A stretch of DNA of 22,961 nucleotides, taken from NCBI RefSeq assembly GCF_946477055.1, contig NZ_CAMKXG010000021.1:1-22961 (forward strand), in the 5' to 3' direction. Below, piece by piece: positions 1-8,388 of the stretch (within the stretch, counting starts at the first letter, position 1; every line of letters begins with the position of its first letter). This DNA is from Lonsdalea britannica (lineage in GTDB: Bacteria; Pseudomonadota; Gammaproteobacteria; Enterobacterales; Enterobacteriaceae). The notes under the pieces are model-generated. The model searched no databases and had not been told where the DNA came from. It was given only the letters and a program-made list of their open reading frames with translations. Made by a program: the position numbers and the translations under genes.

Positions 1-1
1 C

Positions 2-415
2 GTAGACGTCCCCAACGCCAGCCTGATGATTATTGAAAACCCCGAACGACTCGGTTTGGCGCAGCTTCATCAGCTACGCGGACGCGTAGGCCGCGGCTCG
101 ATCGCCTCCCACTGCGTGCTACTGTACAAATCGCCGCTCAGCAAAACTGCCCAGAAGCGACTGCAGGTATTACGGGATAGCAACGATGGCTTTGTGATCG
201 CACAACGCGATCTTGAGATTCGCGGACCGGGTGAACTGCTAGGCACCCGTCAAACCGGCAGCGCCGAATTCAAGGTCGCCGATCTGCTGCGAGATCAGGC
301 GTTGATACCACAGGTTCAACGGATTGCTCGCCATATTCATGAGCGCTACCCCGATCACGCGCAAGCGCTGATTGAACGCTGGCTGCCGGAAAGCGCTCGC
401 TACACCAACGCCTGA
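2..415 (+). CDS. recG: ATP-dependent DNA helicase RecG, 3' end only
   Basis: This is the C-terminal 137 codons of RecG, cut by the window start. RecG is a cytoplasmic superfamily 2 helicase that remodels stalled replication forks and branch-migrates Holliday junctions. The visible part holds the end of the second helicase domain, with the QLRGRVGRG motif (helicase motif VI), followed by the [17 protein letters not shown] segment typical of RecG and related helicases. The frame is open from base 2 and ends in TGA at 413-415. The C-terminus ([18 protein letters not shown], then YTNA) lines up with E. coli RecG. In E. coli the next gene is gltS on the opposite strand. Here the next gene is xanP, 130 bases on. 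Identification is by family resemblance and is firm. Confidence 0.97.
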   Translation, partial: VDVPNASLMIIENPERLGLAQLHQLRGRVGRGSIASHCVLLYKSPLSKTAQKRLQVLRDSNDGFVIAQRDLEIRGPGELLGTRQTGSAEFKVADLLRDQALIPQVQRIARHIHERYPDHAQALIERWLPESARYTNA

Positions 416-475
416 CCGTCGACGGCGATCACTTCCTTCCACATTCTCCTTGGCATTCGTGCATCAAGATGACAT

Positions 476-491
476 GCGCAACCGTTTGCTT
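476..491 (+). promoter_or_regulatory. Putative PurR operator upstream of xanP
   Basis: The 16 bases GCGCAACCGTTTGCTT match the palindromic purine-repressor consensus ACGCAAACGTTTGCGT at 13 of 16 positions, including the CGCAA and CGTTTGC core blocks. It lies 54 bases before the xanP start and overlaps the -35 element of the best promoter I can find. Repression by PurR with hypoxanthine or guanine is inferred. It fits a purine permease gene. Confidence 0.55.
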
Positions 492-513
492 TTATTAGGC
501 AGATCATTAAAAT
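486..513 (+). promoter_or_regulatory. Possible sigma-70 promoter of xanP
   Basis: TTGCTT at 486-491 and TAAAAT at 508-513 are separated by 16 bases, a plausible -35/-10 pair. The -35 element coincides with the right half of the putative PurR operator, the geometry expected for repression. The call rests on pattern alone. Confidence 0.35.
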
Positions 514-545
514 GCGTTTTTTGTCGTTCTGGAGTGCCAACCGCC

Positions 546-1949
546 ATGCGTATTCCCTCTGCCGAACCTTTGCGCCCGGAAGAACCCGCCGCTGCTCATC
601 CACGCAGCGAACTCATCTACCGTCTTGAAGATCGCCCTCCATTGCCGCAAACGCTGTTTGCCGCCGGTCAGCATCTGTTAGCCATGTTCGTCGCCGTTAT
701 CACACCAGCATTACTGATCTGTCAGGCGCTCGGGCTACCTGCGCAAGATACGCAACACATTATCAGCATGTCGCTGTTTGCATCCGGTCTGGCCTCCATA
801 CTGCAAATCAAAACCTGGGGGCCTGTGGGTTCCGGGCTGCTATCGATTCAGGGCACCAGCTTTAACTTTGTAACACCGCTTATTATGGGTGGGTTGGCGT
901 TGAAAAACGGCGGCGCAGATGTTCCCACCATGATGGCCGCGCTGTTCGGCACACTGATGGTCGCCTCTTGTACCGAGATCCTGCTATCCCGCGTTCTTCA
1001 TCTGGCCCGGAGAATTATCACTCCGCTGGTTTCCGGCGTGGTCGTCATGATCATTGGCTTGTCGCTGATTCAGGTTGGGCTGACCTCAATTGGCGGTGGA
1101 TTCGCGGCGCTGAACGACCACTCTTTCGGCGCGCCCAAAAATCTGCTGCTGGCAGGCGTGGTCCTACTGGTTATCATCCTGCTGAATCGCCAGCGTAATC
1201 CCTATCTGCGGGTCGCCTCACTGGTCATTGCTATGGCCGTCGGGTATCTGGTGGCATGGCTGATGGGGATGCTGCCGAAGGATATGTCCAGCACGACACA
1301 GTCCGCCATCATGGTGCCGACACCGCTGTATTACGGTCTGGGCTTCGACTGGAGCCTGCTCGTACCGCTGATGCTGGTATTTATGGTGACGTCACTGGAA
1401 ACCATTGGCGACATCACGGCGACGTCCGACGTCTCTGAACAACCCGTCCGCGGACCGCTGTACATGAAACGCCTGAAGGGCGGCGTGCTGGCCAACGGAC
1501 TGAACTCCATGCTTTCCGCGGTATTCAATACCTTCCCCAACTCCTGCTTCGGTCAGAACAATGGCGTAATCCAGCTGACCGGCGTCGCCAGCCGCCATGT
1601 CGGTTTCGTCGTAGCGTTAATGCTGATTGTGTTGGGCCTGTTCCCGGCCGTCAGCGGATTCGTTCAGCACATCCCGGAGCCAGTGCTGGGAGGCGCGACC
1701 ATCGTGATGTTCGGTACGATCGCCGCCTCGGGCGTGCGCATTGTATCTCGCGAACCATTAAACCGCCGGGCGATCATGATCATCGCCCTCTCGTTGGCTG
1801 TGGGTCTGGGTGTGGCGCAGCAGCCGCTGATCCTGCAATTCGCGCCAGACTGGCTGAAAACCCTGCTATCTTCCGGCATCGCCGCGGGCGGGATCACCGC
1901 CATTGTCTTGAACCTGGTGTTCCCGCAAGAGCAAGAAGAAAAAGAATAG
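546..1949 (+). CDS. xanP: Xanthine:proton symporter XanP (NCS2/NAT family)
   Basis: A 467-aa inner-membrane permease that imports xanthine with protons. E. coli XanP is about 463 aa. The ATG at 546 is chosen because homology begins just after it ([18 protein letters not shown]) and a GGAG ribosome-binding sequence lies about 10 bases upstream; the frame stays open further upstream without homology. Family hallmarks are visible: the QH pair at residues 42-43 in the first membrane segment, the conserved acidic residue E285 in [18 protein letters not shown], and the NAT signature [10 protein letters not shown] at 337-346. About a dozen hydrophobic segments run through the protein. The C-terminal tail is charged (EQEEKE). 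A PurR-like site and promoter lie upstream, and a long hairpin lies downstream before yicH. Confidence 0.95.
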   Translation: MRIPSAEPLRPEEPAAAHPRSELIYRLEDRPPLPQTLFAAGQHLLAMFVAVITPALLICQALGLPAQDTQHIISMSLFASGLASILQIKTWGPVGSGLLSIQGTSFNFVTPLIMGGLALKNGGADVPTMMAALFGTLMVASCTEILLSRVLHLARRIITPLVSGVVVMIIGLSLIQVGLTSIGGGFAALNDHSFGAPKNLLLAGVVLLVIILLNRQRNPYLRVASLVIAMAVGYLVAWLMGMLPKDMSSTTQSAIMVPTPLYYGLGFDWSLLVPLMLVFMVTSLETIGDITATSDVSEQPVRGPLYMKRLKGGVLANGLNSMLSAVFNTFPNSCFGQNNGVIQLTGVASRHVGFVVALMLIVLGLFPAVSGFVQHIPEPVLGGATIVMFGTIAASGVRIVSREPLNRRAIMIIALSLAVGLGVAQQPLILQFAPDWLKTLLSSGIAAGGITAIVLNLVFPQEQEEKE

Positions 1950-1985
1950 GGAGCCTGCTTCCAGATATTTCGTATTTACCGTGCT

Positions 1986-2021
1986 AATCAGGGTCCCATG
2001 ATGCAACATCGGACCCTGATT
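1986..2021 (+). repeat. Strong hairpin between xanP and yicH
   Basis: AATCAGGGTCC at 1986-1996 is perfectly complementary to GGACCCTGATT at 2011-2021. The loop contains a second small stem, GATG (2000-2003) with CATC (2007-2010). No run of T follows on either strand, so it does not look like a classical intrinsic terminator. It could protect the xanP mRNA 3' end or act with Rho. Confidence 0.6.
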
Positions 2022-2045
2022 CTTGTCAGGAGTATGATTACCGAC

Positions 2046-2074
2046 TTGAGCCGCTGCAGACATTGCGGCATAAC
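2046..2074 (+). promoter_or_regulatory. Possible promoter of yicH
   Basis: TTGAGC (2046-2051) and CATAAC (2069-2074) are 17 bases apart, about 35 bases before the yicH start. Each hexamer matches the sigma-70 consensus only in part. Together with the hairpin upstream, it suggests that yicH has its own transcript. Confidence 0.3.
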
Positions 2075-2109
2075 ATTTCTATCCTCGACGACAGGCACGG
2101 ACTGATACG

Positions 2110-3810
2110 ATGAAATTTATCGGGAAACTACTCATCTCACTGCTGTTACTGACCCTTCTGGTTTTGGTGGCGCTTTATCTCGCGCTGCAGACCGAATGGG
2201 GGGCCAACTGGATCAGCCGTTGGGTTAGTCAACATACCGAATACAGACTATCGCTGAAAAAGGTGTCTCTCGATTGGACGTCACCCAGCGTATTCCAGCT
2301 CGCAGAGGTCTCTTTCGGCCGTGAAAATCAGCCGCCGACGTTAGTCGCCAAACAGGTCTCCGTCGGGCTCAGCGTCCGCCAAATTACCACGCCTTCTCAT
2401 TTCGCCAGCCTGCAGTTGGAAGGCGGAACGCTCAATCTGAGTCAAACCGGTTACGCGTTGCCCTTTAAGGCTGACGTGTTGCAGTTCAAGGACATGGCGC
2501 TACAGGCGCAAGACGGCGACTGGCGGCTCAACGGACAGCAGATCAACGGCGGTATCACGCCGTGGGAGCCGCAGTCCGGTCATCTGCTGGGAAACAATGC
2601 GCGTTTCCAACTCAGCGCCCGCTCGCTGACGCTTAATGATATGCCCGCCAGTCAGGTGTTTGTTGAAGGCACATTCGCCAATCAGCGCCTGACGCTAAGC
2701 AACTTCGGCGCCAATGTCGCCCGGGGGGAGCTGACCGGCAGCGCGCAGCGCGCGGACGATGGCAACTGGGAGATTAATCGCCTCAGGTTGAGTAATGTGA
2801 GGCTGCAAACTTCGCGCTCCCTCTCCGATTTCTGGCGGCCTGCCGCACCGCTGCCCGCCATCAGCGTTGACCGTTTCGATCTGATAGACGCCCGCATCGA
2901 GGGGCCGGGCTGGGCCGCCAGCGATCTTGACGCCACACTGCAACACGTCACGTTCCAACAGGATAACTGGCAGAGTGAGGACGGCTCGCTGTCATTCAAT
3001 GCATCCGATCTGATTAATGGCGATATGCATCTGATCGACCCGATTATCAATCTGGACCTGTCGGCCCAAGGGATCGCCATCCGCCAGTTCTCGACCCGTT
3101 GGGAAAGAGGGCTGCTGCGTGCCAGCGGCAACTGGCAGCGCAGCGACCACCGGCTGACGTTGGATGAGCTGGTTATCGCGGGAATGGAATACACCCTCCC
3201 GGGAGACTGGCGTCAACGCTGGCAGCAAACGTTGCCTTCGTGGCTGGAAGAGGTCTCCGTTAAAAAATTTACCGCCAACCGTAACCTGCTGATCGATATC
3301 AATCCGGACTTCCCGTTCCAGATAACCGCACTTGACGGCTATGGCAGCGACCTAGTGCTTGTCCGCCAGCACCAGTGGGGAGTTTGGCAAGGCTCGCTGA
3401 ACCTGAACGCCAGCGATGCCACGTTCAATAAAGTCGATATTCGACGCCCGTCGCTGGCGTTGACGGCGGACAACGATCGGATCACGTTTACCGATCTCAG
3501 CGCCTTCACACCGGGCGGACTGTTGGAAGCAAAAGCCGTTATCGATCAGAACACTGCGCGTGAATTTACGTTGGATATGAATGCCAAATCGGCGGCATTC
3601 GACACGTTACTTCACTGGGGCTGGCCGACGCCGACTCGTATGCCATCGGGGAATCTCAATTTTCAGTTAAAGCTGAAAGGTCAGATGGCGAATGCCTCGC
3701 CGCTGAAACCCACCCTAAACGGCGTTTTGCAAGGAACAGACAGCGCTGGGCAACCGGTTTATCAACAGTTGCATCAGGGTATCCTGCAGGAAAGAGCCCC
3801 GACGCCCTAA
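2110..3810 (+). CDS. yicH: AsmA-family inner-membrane protein YicH
   Basis: A 566-aa member of the AsmA-like family, of about the same length as E. coli YicH (569 aa). Residues 1-27 form one N-terminal membrane anchor (KLLISLLLLTLLVLVALYLALQ). The rest is predicted to be a large periplasmic, beta-rich region. AsmA-like proteins are linked to outer-membrane assembly and, for the larger relatives TamB, YhdP and YdbH, to phospholipid transfer between membranes. The precise role of YicH is not established. Conserved segments include DPIINLDLSAQGIAIRQF and LTALDGYGSDLVLV. It follows xanP as in E. coli, but 160 bases away and with its own possible promoter. A hairpin follows the stop codon. The family assignment is firm; the function is open. 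Confidence 0.92.
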   Translation: MKFIGKLLISLLLLTLLVLVALYLALQTEWGANWISRWVSQHTEYRLSLKKVSLDWTSPSVFQLAEVSFGRENQPPTLVAKQVSVGLSVRQITTPSHFASLQLEGGTLNLSQTGYALPFKADVLQFKDMALQAQDGDWRLNGQQINGGITPWEPQSGHLLGNNARFQLSARSLTLNDMPASQVFVEGTFANQRLTLSNFGANVARGELTGSAQRADDGNWEINRLRLSNVRLQTSRSLSDFWRPAAPLPAISVDRFDLIDARIEGPGWAASDLDATLQHVTFQQDNWQSEDGSLSFNASDLINGDMHLIDPIINLDLSAQGIAIRQFSTRWERGLLRASGNWQRSDHRLTLDELVIAGMEYTLPGDWRQRWQQTLPSWLEEVSVKKFTANRNLLIDINPDFPFQITALDGYGSDLVLVRQHQWGVWQGSLNLNASDATFNKVDIRRPSLALTADNDRITFTDLSAFTPGGLLEAKAVIDQNTAREFTLDMNAKSAAFDTLLHWGWPTPTRMPSGNLNFQLKLKGQMANASPLKPTLNGVLQGTDSAGQPVYQQLHQGILQERAPTP

Positions 3811-3833
3811 AGTGAACGGGGCGATGGCAAGGA

Positions 3834-3860
3834 GAAGGCCGGATTCGCCATCCGGCCTTC
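3834..3860. terminator. Hairpin between convergent yicH and yiiD
   Basis: GAAGGCCGGAT (3834-3844) pairs perfectly with ATCCGGCCTTC (3850-3860) around a 5-base loop. It lies 24 bases after the yicH stop and about 55 bases beyond the yiiD stop, a natural place for a shared terminator. The T tract is poor on both strands (AGTTATTC on the plus strand), so efficiency is uncertain. Confidence 0.55.
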
Positions 3861-3914
3861 AGTTATTCGTGAAGAGCGATTCCCGAAACTATCAATATCT
3901 GCGCCGTAAATCAC

Positions 3915-4856
3915 TCAGTCGCCCGATAAACCCGAAGGCTCCAGAGGATCATCCGGTGTCGGCGGCAAGACCATATACACGCCTTCAAATAATGCTCCTT
4001 TTGCCCCTTCACCGAACAATTCGACGTTCAGATGCACCCTCGCCCGACGACCGCGGGCCAGCTTGTCCAGATCGCCGCTGAGCGAGCCAAGATTAGCCAC
4101 CGCGCTGGGGCGGCCGGTGATTGGCGAGCTGTAACGAATATGCGCATCCGCCAAAACGATGGTGCCGCCCAACTGACGTTCCCGCAGCAGTAGCCAAATC
4201 AGCCCCCAGCCGGTCAAGGTTGCCAGAGAAAACAGGCTGCCAGCGAAGATGGTGTGATGGGGGTTCTGATTGACTGTTTCCGGCATCGTGGTGATAAATT
4301 TCTTGCCGGTGTACTGACTGATGCGCACCCCCATCTTTTCACTCAGGGGAATATGATCGTGCCAGGCTTGTTGTAGCTGTCCGCACCAGTCGGGGCGATG
4401 CAAAATATCATCCAGCGTCGCCACCGGTTTAATCATCAGGAAATGCCGAATTGGCGTCGTCTGCGGCGTCGTGATCTCGCCCTGATCCACAAATCCCAGT
4501 TTGGCGAAAAAGGCTTTGGCCTCTTCACGCGCGCTACATACCACACGCTTAGCTCCCTCCTGACGCGCCACTGACTCCAGTGCCATCGCCAGCAAGGTGC
4601 CCAACCCTTTACGTCGAACAGCAGGGTGAACCGCCAGAAAACGGATAGAGGCCTCATTGTCGGCGTTGATGTAGAGCCGTCCCACGGCGACCAGGCGCCC
4701 CTGGACGTCAACGACGGTCTGATGATGCGCTAGCGAGTCATAGGCGTCGCGTTCGGAGCCTAACGGTTGTTGCAACGGCTTACGCAGCATCTCCCAGCGA
4801 AACTGGTAGTAGGCGTCCAGCTCTTTGGCGCTTTCCGGCACTCTCAAGTGATACAT
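3915..4856 (-). CDS. yiiD: GNAT/thioesterase-like fusion protein YiiD (FabY/MadA)
   Basis: A 313-aa two-domain protein. Residues 1 to about 145 are a GNAT-type acyltransferase fold with the acyl-CoA binding signature [11 protein letters not shown] near residues 76-86. Residues about 150-305 are the YiiD C-terminal hotdog (thioesterase-like) domain, with [20 protein letters not shown] at 198-217. In E. coli the protein has been reported to support fatty-acid synthesis without FabH, as a malonyl-ACP decarboxylase (names FabY and MadA); I recall this rather than see it. The chosen ATG at 4856 has a GAGG motif just upstream, and MYHLRVP aligns with an internal position of the slightly longer E. 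coli protein. It lies 35 bases after dtd on the same strand and is probably cotranscribed with it, as in E. coli. Confidence 0.92.
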   Translation of the reverse strand: MYHLRVPESAKELDAYYQFRWEMLRKPLQQPLGSERDAYDSLAHHQTVVDVQGRLVAVGRLYINADNEASIRFLAVHPAVRRKGLGTLLAMALESVARQEGAKRVVCSAREEAKAFFAKLGFVDQGEITTPQTTPIRHFLMIKPVATLDDILHRPDWCGQLQQAWHDHIPLSEKMGVRISQYTGKKFITTMPETVNQNPHHTIFAGSLFSLATLTGWGLIWLLLRERQLGGTIVLADAHIRYSSPITGRPSAVANLGSLSGDLDKLARGRRARVHLNVELFGEGAKGALFEGVYMVLPPTPDDPLEPSGLSGD

Positions 4857-4891
4857 AAACAGCCTCGGTTAACCAAGAGATGGTTCGCGTT

Positions 4892-5329
4892 CTATGCCTG
4901 TAACCAGAAGGTCACCGGGCCATCGTTGACCAATTCAACCTTCATATCAGCGGCAAAACGGCCGGTTTCGGTGGTTATGCCCTGCTCCCGACATCGGCCG
5001 ACAAAATAGTGATACAACCGCTCGGCTTCGGCAGGCGCGGCTCCACGCGAAAAACTAGGGCGCATCCCCCTCTTCGTGTCGGCCGCCAGGGTGAACTGCG
5101 ATACCACCAGCAGGCTGCCGCCCGCCTGACGCACGTTCAGGTTCATCTTATCCTGCTCATCGCCGAAAATTCGGTACCCGATCACCCGTTCGCATAGCCG
5201 CTCGGCATTCTTTTCGTCATCGCCCTGCTCAACGCCCAGCAATACAAGCAATCCCGCATCGATTTTACCGATAACTTCATTATCCACGATGACGCTGGCT
5301 TTGGAGACGCGTTGAATTAACCCAATCAT
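4892..5329 (-). CDS. dtd: D-aminoacyl-tRNA deacylase Dtd
   Basis: A 145-aa cytoplasmic enzyme of standard length. It removes D-amino acids (and glycine from tRNA-Ala) that were wrongly attached to tRNA, a proofreading step in translation. Both family signatures are present: [10 protein letters not shown] at 77-86, with the catalytic-pocket residues, and the GPVT motif at 137-140, whose Gly-cisPro pair gives chirality selection. The start [13 protein letters not shown] is canonical. The gene sits between yihX and yiiD. Only 47 bases separate it from yihX, where E. coli carries rbn/yihY. Confidence 0.97.
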   Translation of the reverse strand: MIGLIQRVSKASVIVDNEVIGKIDAGLLVLLGVEQGDDEKNAERLCERVIGYRIFGDEQDKMNLNVRQAGGSLLVVSQFTLAADTKRGMRPSFSRGAAPAEAERLYHYFVGRCREQGITTETGRFAADMKVELVNDGPVTFWLQA

Positions 5330-5376
5330 AAAAACGTTGCTGCTCCTGTCTGATACCGCATGGAAACGGCCTGGCG

Positions 5377-5988
5377 CTATTCATTCACCATGGCGGAATG
5401 AGAAGAAAAGAAGTCCGTCAGAACCTGACGATCGTTGACCTGAATGGCATGGATGCCCAACGCGGATGCCGCGGTGATATTGTCCGCATTGTCGTCGAAG
5501 AAGATGGCGTCTTTAGCCCGGTATCCTTCCTGCTGCAACACGTATTCGTAAATGCCGGCCTCGGGTTTACGCATGCCAAGCTCTTGCGACAGATACATGT
5601 GGTCGGCCGCCTGCTCTATCTCAGGATAAAGCGAAGACCACTGCTGATGATGCAGACGGTTAGTGTTCGAGAGCACCACAACACGCTGCCCGTCGCGCCG
5701 TAGCTGTTGCATGATATCCAGCACTTCAGGACGTACCCCGATAAAGATCGATTCCCAGCCTGCGGCAAACTGCTCAAAGCTGAGGGCAATCCCCATTTCG
5801 TGGCACAGCTCAGAGGCGAATGCCTCATCATCGATCTCGCCGCGCTCGTGTTGTTCAAACGCATGCCCCATAACGAAGCGTTCGCTCAGGCTAGCCAGGG
5901 GGACACCGCTAAGGTTGCTCCATACTCCCAGCACCCGTTTGAAATCGATATCAATGACGACGTTGCCCAAATCAAAGATATACAACAT
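5377..5988 (-). CDS. yihX: HAD-family sugar phosphatase YihX (glucose-1-phosphate phosphatase)
   Basis: A 203-aa haloacid-dehalogenase-superfamily phosphatase. E. coli YihX (199 aa) hydrolyses alpha-D-glucose-1-phosphate. Motif I is FDLGNVVID at residues 5-13, with the nucleophile D6 and glycine at the usual second-aspartate position, as in this subfamily. Motif II is LSNTNR at 106-111, the conserved lysine is K141 in MRKPE, and the acidic motif IV is FFDDNADN at 163-170. An AGGAGG ribosome-binding site precedes the ATG. The substrate is inferred from the E. coli orthologue. Confidence 0.94.
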   Translation of the reverse strand: MLYIFDLGNVVIDIDFKRVLGVWSNLSGVPLASLSERFVMGHAFEQHERGEIDDEAFASELCHEMGIALSFEQFAAGWESIFIGVRPEVLDIMQQLRRDGQRVVVLSNTNRLHHQQWSSLYPEIEQAADHMYLSQELGMRKPEAGIYEYVLQQEGYRAKDAIFFDDNADNITAASALGIHAIQVNDRQVLTDFFSSHSAMVNE

Positions 5989-6125
5989 AGGTCCTCCTGA
6001 TGAGTGAGTAGGCTTTCACTGTAACGGTAAAAGGGAGAACTGAACAGAGAAGATCGGAGGCCGAATACACCGCTTGCCGGTATGGTCTCACTGCGTGAAA
6101 TCAGGATAACCGAATGAAAATAAAT

Positions 6126-6164
6126 AAAAAAAGCCAGTCAGCTTTCGCTGGCTGGCTTTTTCTG
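6126..6164 (-). terminator. Rho-independent terminator of typA
   Basis: The stem GCCAGTCAGC (6133-6142) and GCTGGCTGGC (6147-6156), with loop TTTC and one G.T pair, has flanking A/T runs. In the typA (minus) direction the stem is followed by seven T. A shorter T run follows on the plus strand, so it may work both ways. Confidence 0.9.
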
Positions 6165-6193
6165 AAACGAGACCGTCGTTACAGAAAAGACAC

Positions 6194-8017
6194 TTAGTCT
6201 TCTTTGTTGGAGCGACCCGCGCGGCGGCGGTCGTTTTCGGTCAGGTGACGTTTACGCAGACGAACAGACGTCGGCGTCACTTCTACTAGTTCGTCGTCAT
6301 CGATGAATTCCAGAGCCTGCTCCAGAGTCATCTTGACCGGCGGTACCAGCGTCGTGGCTTCATCCGTACCGGAAGCACGCATGTTGGTCAGTTTCTTACC
6401 GGTCAGGCAGTTCACGGTCAGGTCGTTAGAACGTGAGTGAATACCGATGATCTGGCCTTCATAAACTTCGGCGCCGTGACCCAGGAACAACTTACCGCGA
6501 TCCTGCAAACCGTACAGAGCAAATGCGACCGCTTTACCCTGACCGTTAGAGATCAGTACGCCGTTCTGACGCTGACCGATATCACCCGGACGCACGTCAT
6601 CGTAGTGGCTGAACGTGGAGTACAGCAGACCCGTACCAGACGTCATGGTCATGAATTCGGTACGGAAACCGATCAGACCGCGGCTTGGGATGACGTAGTC
6701 GAGACGAATACGGCCCTTGCCATCCGGAACCATGTCTTTCACGTCGCCTTTACGCTCGCCCATCGCCTGCATGACGGAGCCCTGATGCTGTTCTTCGATA
6801 TCCAGCGTCACGTTTTCAAACGGTTCTTGGTTGCGACCGTCGATCACGCGGTTGATAACTTTCGGACGTGAAACGGCCATTTCGAAGCCTTCACGACGCA
6901 TGTTTTCAATCAGGACGGACAGGTGCAGCTCACCACGACCGGATACGCGGAACGCATCCGCATCTTCAGTCTCTTCAACGCGCAGCGCAACGTTGTGGAT
7001 CAGTTCTTTGTTCAGACGCTCAAGGATCTGACGCGACGTCACGAACTTACCTTCTTTACCGCAGAAAGGAGACGTGTTGACGCAGAAGAACATAGTCACG
7101 GTCGGTTCGTCGACGCTCAGCGCAGGCAGCGCTTCAACGTTAGCCGGATCGCAAATGGTATCGGAAATGTTCAGCTCGCCCAGACCGGTGATAGCAATGA
7201 TATCGCCCGCTTCAGCCAACGTGGATTCGATACGCTCCAGACCCATGTGGCCCAGGACTTTACCGACTTTACCGTTACGCGTTTTGCCTTCGCTGTCGAT
7301 GACAGTAACCTGCTGGTTAGGCTTAACAACACCACGTTTGATACGACCGATACCGATAACACCAACGTAGTTGTTGTAGTCCAGCTGGGAGATTTGCATC
7401 TGCAGCGGGCCATCACGGTCTACTTTCGGCGCTTCAACGTGTTCGATGATCGCTTCAAACAGCGGGGTCATGTCGCTGGCCATATCGGAGTGATCCAGAC
7501 CTGCGATACCGTTCAACGCGGAAGCGTAAACGATCGGGAAGTCCAGTTGCTCGTCAGTGGCATCCAGGTTTACGAACAGGTCGAAGACCTGATCGACAAC
7601 CCAGTCAGGGCGTGCGCCCGGACGGTCAACCTTGTTGATGACCACGATCGGCTTCAGACCATTGGCAAATGCTTTTTTGGTCACGAAACGGGTCTGCGGC
7701 ATCGGGCCATCCATTGCATCAACGACCAGTAGCACCGAGTCGACCATCGACATAACACGTTCTACCTCACCGCCGAAGTCGGCGTGTCCTGGGGTATCAA
7801 CGATGTTGATGCGGTAGTCTTTCCAATTGATGGCGGTATTTTTAGCGAGGATGGTGATCCCACGCTCTTTCTCCAAATCGTTGGAGTCCATAACACGTTC
7901 GGTGGCTTCACTACGTTCATCAAACGTACCGGACTGTTGTAGCAGCTTGTCGACCAGGGTGGTTTTCCCATGGTCAACGTGCGCAATAATAGCGATGTTA
8001 CGCAAATTTTCGATCAC
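6194..8017 (-). CDS. typA: Ribosome-associated translational GTPase TypA/BipA
   Basis: A 607-aa protein, the same length as E. coli BipA, related to EF-G and LepA. It binds ribosomes and helps 50S assembly and translation of selected proteins at low temperature and under stress. The GTPase motifs are complete: P-loop AHVDHGKTT (12-20), DTPGH (74-78), NKVD (128-131) and the SAL motif in VYASALNG. These are followed by the EF-Tu-like beta barrel, two EF-G-like domains and the BipA-specific C-terminus ending in [11 protein letters not shown]. The start is GTG at 8017, which I also recall for E. coli. It has a GAGG sequence upstream, and [16 protein letters not shown] follows directly. It is transcribed away from glnA and ends at a strong terminator. 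Confidence 0.97.
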   Translation of the reverse strand: MIENLRNIAIIAHVDHGKTTLVDKLLQQSGTFDERSEATERVMDSNDLEKERGITILAKNTAINWKDYRINIVDTPGHADFGGEVERVMSMVDSVLLVVDAMDGPMPQTRFVTKKAFANGLKPIVVINKVDRPGARPDWVVDQVFDLFVNLDATDEQLDFPIVYASALNGIAGLDHSDMASDMTPLFEAIIEHVEAPKVDRDGPLQMQISQLDYNNYVGVIGIGRIKRGVVKPNQQVTVIDSEGKTRNGKVGKVLGHMGLERIESTLAEAGDIIAITGLGELNISDTICDPANVEALPALSVDEPTVTMFFCVNTSPFCGKEGKFVTSRQILERLNKELIHNVALRVEETEDADAFRVSGRGELHLSVLIENMRREGFEMAVSRPKVINRVIDGRNQEPFENVTLDIEEQHQGSVMQAMGERKGDVKDMVPDGKGRIRLDYVIPSRGLIGFRTEFMTMTSGTGLLYSTFSHYDDVRPGDIGQRQNGVLISNGQGKAVAFALYGLQDRGKLFLGHGAEVYEGQIIGIHSRSNDLTVNCLTGKKLTNMRASGTDEATTLVPPVKMTLEQALEFIDDDELVEVTPTSVRLRKRHLTENDRRRAGRSNKED

Positions 8018-8050
8018 AGCTTTGCCTCAGGCATTTAGAAATAGCGCGCT

Positions 8051-8079
8051 ATTGTACACGGATTAATCGAGGGACTAAA
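8051..8079 (-). promoter_or_regulatory. Likely typA promoter
   Basis: Read on the minus strand, TTTAGT (plus-strand 8074-8079) and TACAAT (8051-8056) are 17 bases apart. The -10 is good and the -35 moderate. It lies about 35 bases before the typA start codon. Confidence 0.5.
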
Positions 8080-8124
8080 CAGGATCACAAACATCTCTTG
8101 CAAACAACCTCACATTGAGGAGGT

Positions 8125-8140
8125 TGTGATCCCTTTCACG
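8125..8140 (+). promoter_or_regulatory. Probable CRP site upstream of glnA
   Basis: TGTGATCCCTTTCACG matches the CRP consensus TGTGA-N6-TCACA at nine of ten defined positions. In E. coli the upstream sigma-70 promoter glnAp1 is activated by cAMP-CRP, and the site is in the right place to serve an equivalent here. It could also influence divergent typA. I could not assign the glnAp1 -10/-35 boxes with confidence. Confidence 0.65.
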
Positions 8141-8168
8141 GTGCAATTGCGCTACAAACACATTGAAG

Positions 8169-8185
8169 AGCACCAATGTGGTGCT
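8169..8185 (+). promoter_or_regulatory. NtrC binding site 1 (distal enhancer of glnA)
   Basis: AGCACCAATGTGGTGCT is a near-perfect match to TGCACY-N4-TGGTGCA. Its centre lies about 140 bases upstream of the expected sigma-54 start, the position of the strong distal NtrC site in E. coli. Confidence 0.88.
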
Positions 8186-8200
8186 AACAATGCAAAATAA

Positions 8201-8217
8201 AGCACTATTTTGGTGCA
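8201..8217 (+). promoter_or_regulatory. NtrC binding site 2 (enhancer of glnA)
   Basis: AGCACTATTTTGGTGCA matches the NtrC consensus, with its centre 32 bases (three helical turns) from site 1. This is the same spacing as the E. coli enhancer pair, so two NtrC dimers can contact each other on one DNA face. Confidence 0.88.
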
Positions 8218-8218
8218 G

Positions 8219-8235
8219 ATTACTATATTGGTGCA
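8219..8235 (+). promoter_or_regulatory. Weak third NtrC site
   Basis: The right half, TTGGTGCA at 8228-8235, is an excellent NtrC half-site, but the left half is poor. The centre is about 90 bases upstream of the expected start, where E. coli has a low-affinity governor site. Confidence 0.55.
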
Positions 8236-8289
8236 GTCGAAGACCACTTAGAAAACCAGAGAATGGGCTCTCAGGCACAAATACTAAAG

Positions 8290-8306
8290 TTGGCACAGAT
8301 TTAGCT
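8290..8306 (+). promoter_or_regulatory. Sigma-54 promoter of glnA (glnAp2)
   Basis: TTGGCACAGATTTAGCT has the sigma-54 GG and GC dinucleotides at correct spacing (TGGCAC-N5-TAGC) and resembles the E. coli glnAp2 core. Transcription should start near base 8317, giving a leader of about 70 bases before the glnA ATG. Activation by phosphorylated NtrC is inferred from the enhancer sites upstream. Confidence 0.9.
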
Positions 8307-8388
8307 ATAGTCTACGTACGGTAACAACAACATTCCACAACGATATTCGTTCCACGACGATAAATGATATAACCCGGGAGAACCAAGT

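Noticed and set aside
372..545. Upstream extension of xanP by 58 codons
   Set aside because: The added residues overlap the end of recG and the promoter/operator region and have no homology. The ATG at 546 has a ribosome-binding site.
6923..7732. 269-codon open frame on the plus strand opposite typA
   Set aside because: It lies entirely within typA on the other strand and has no family resemblance. It is a shadow of the typA codon pattern.
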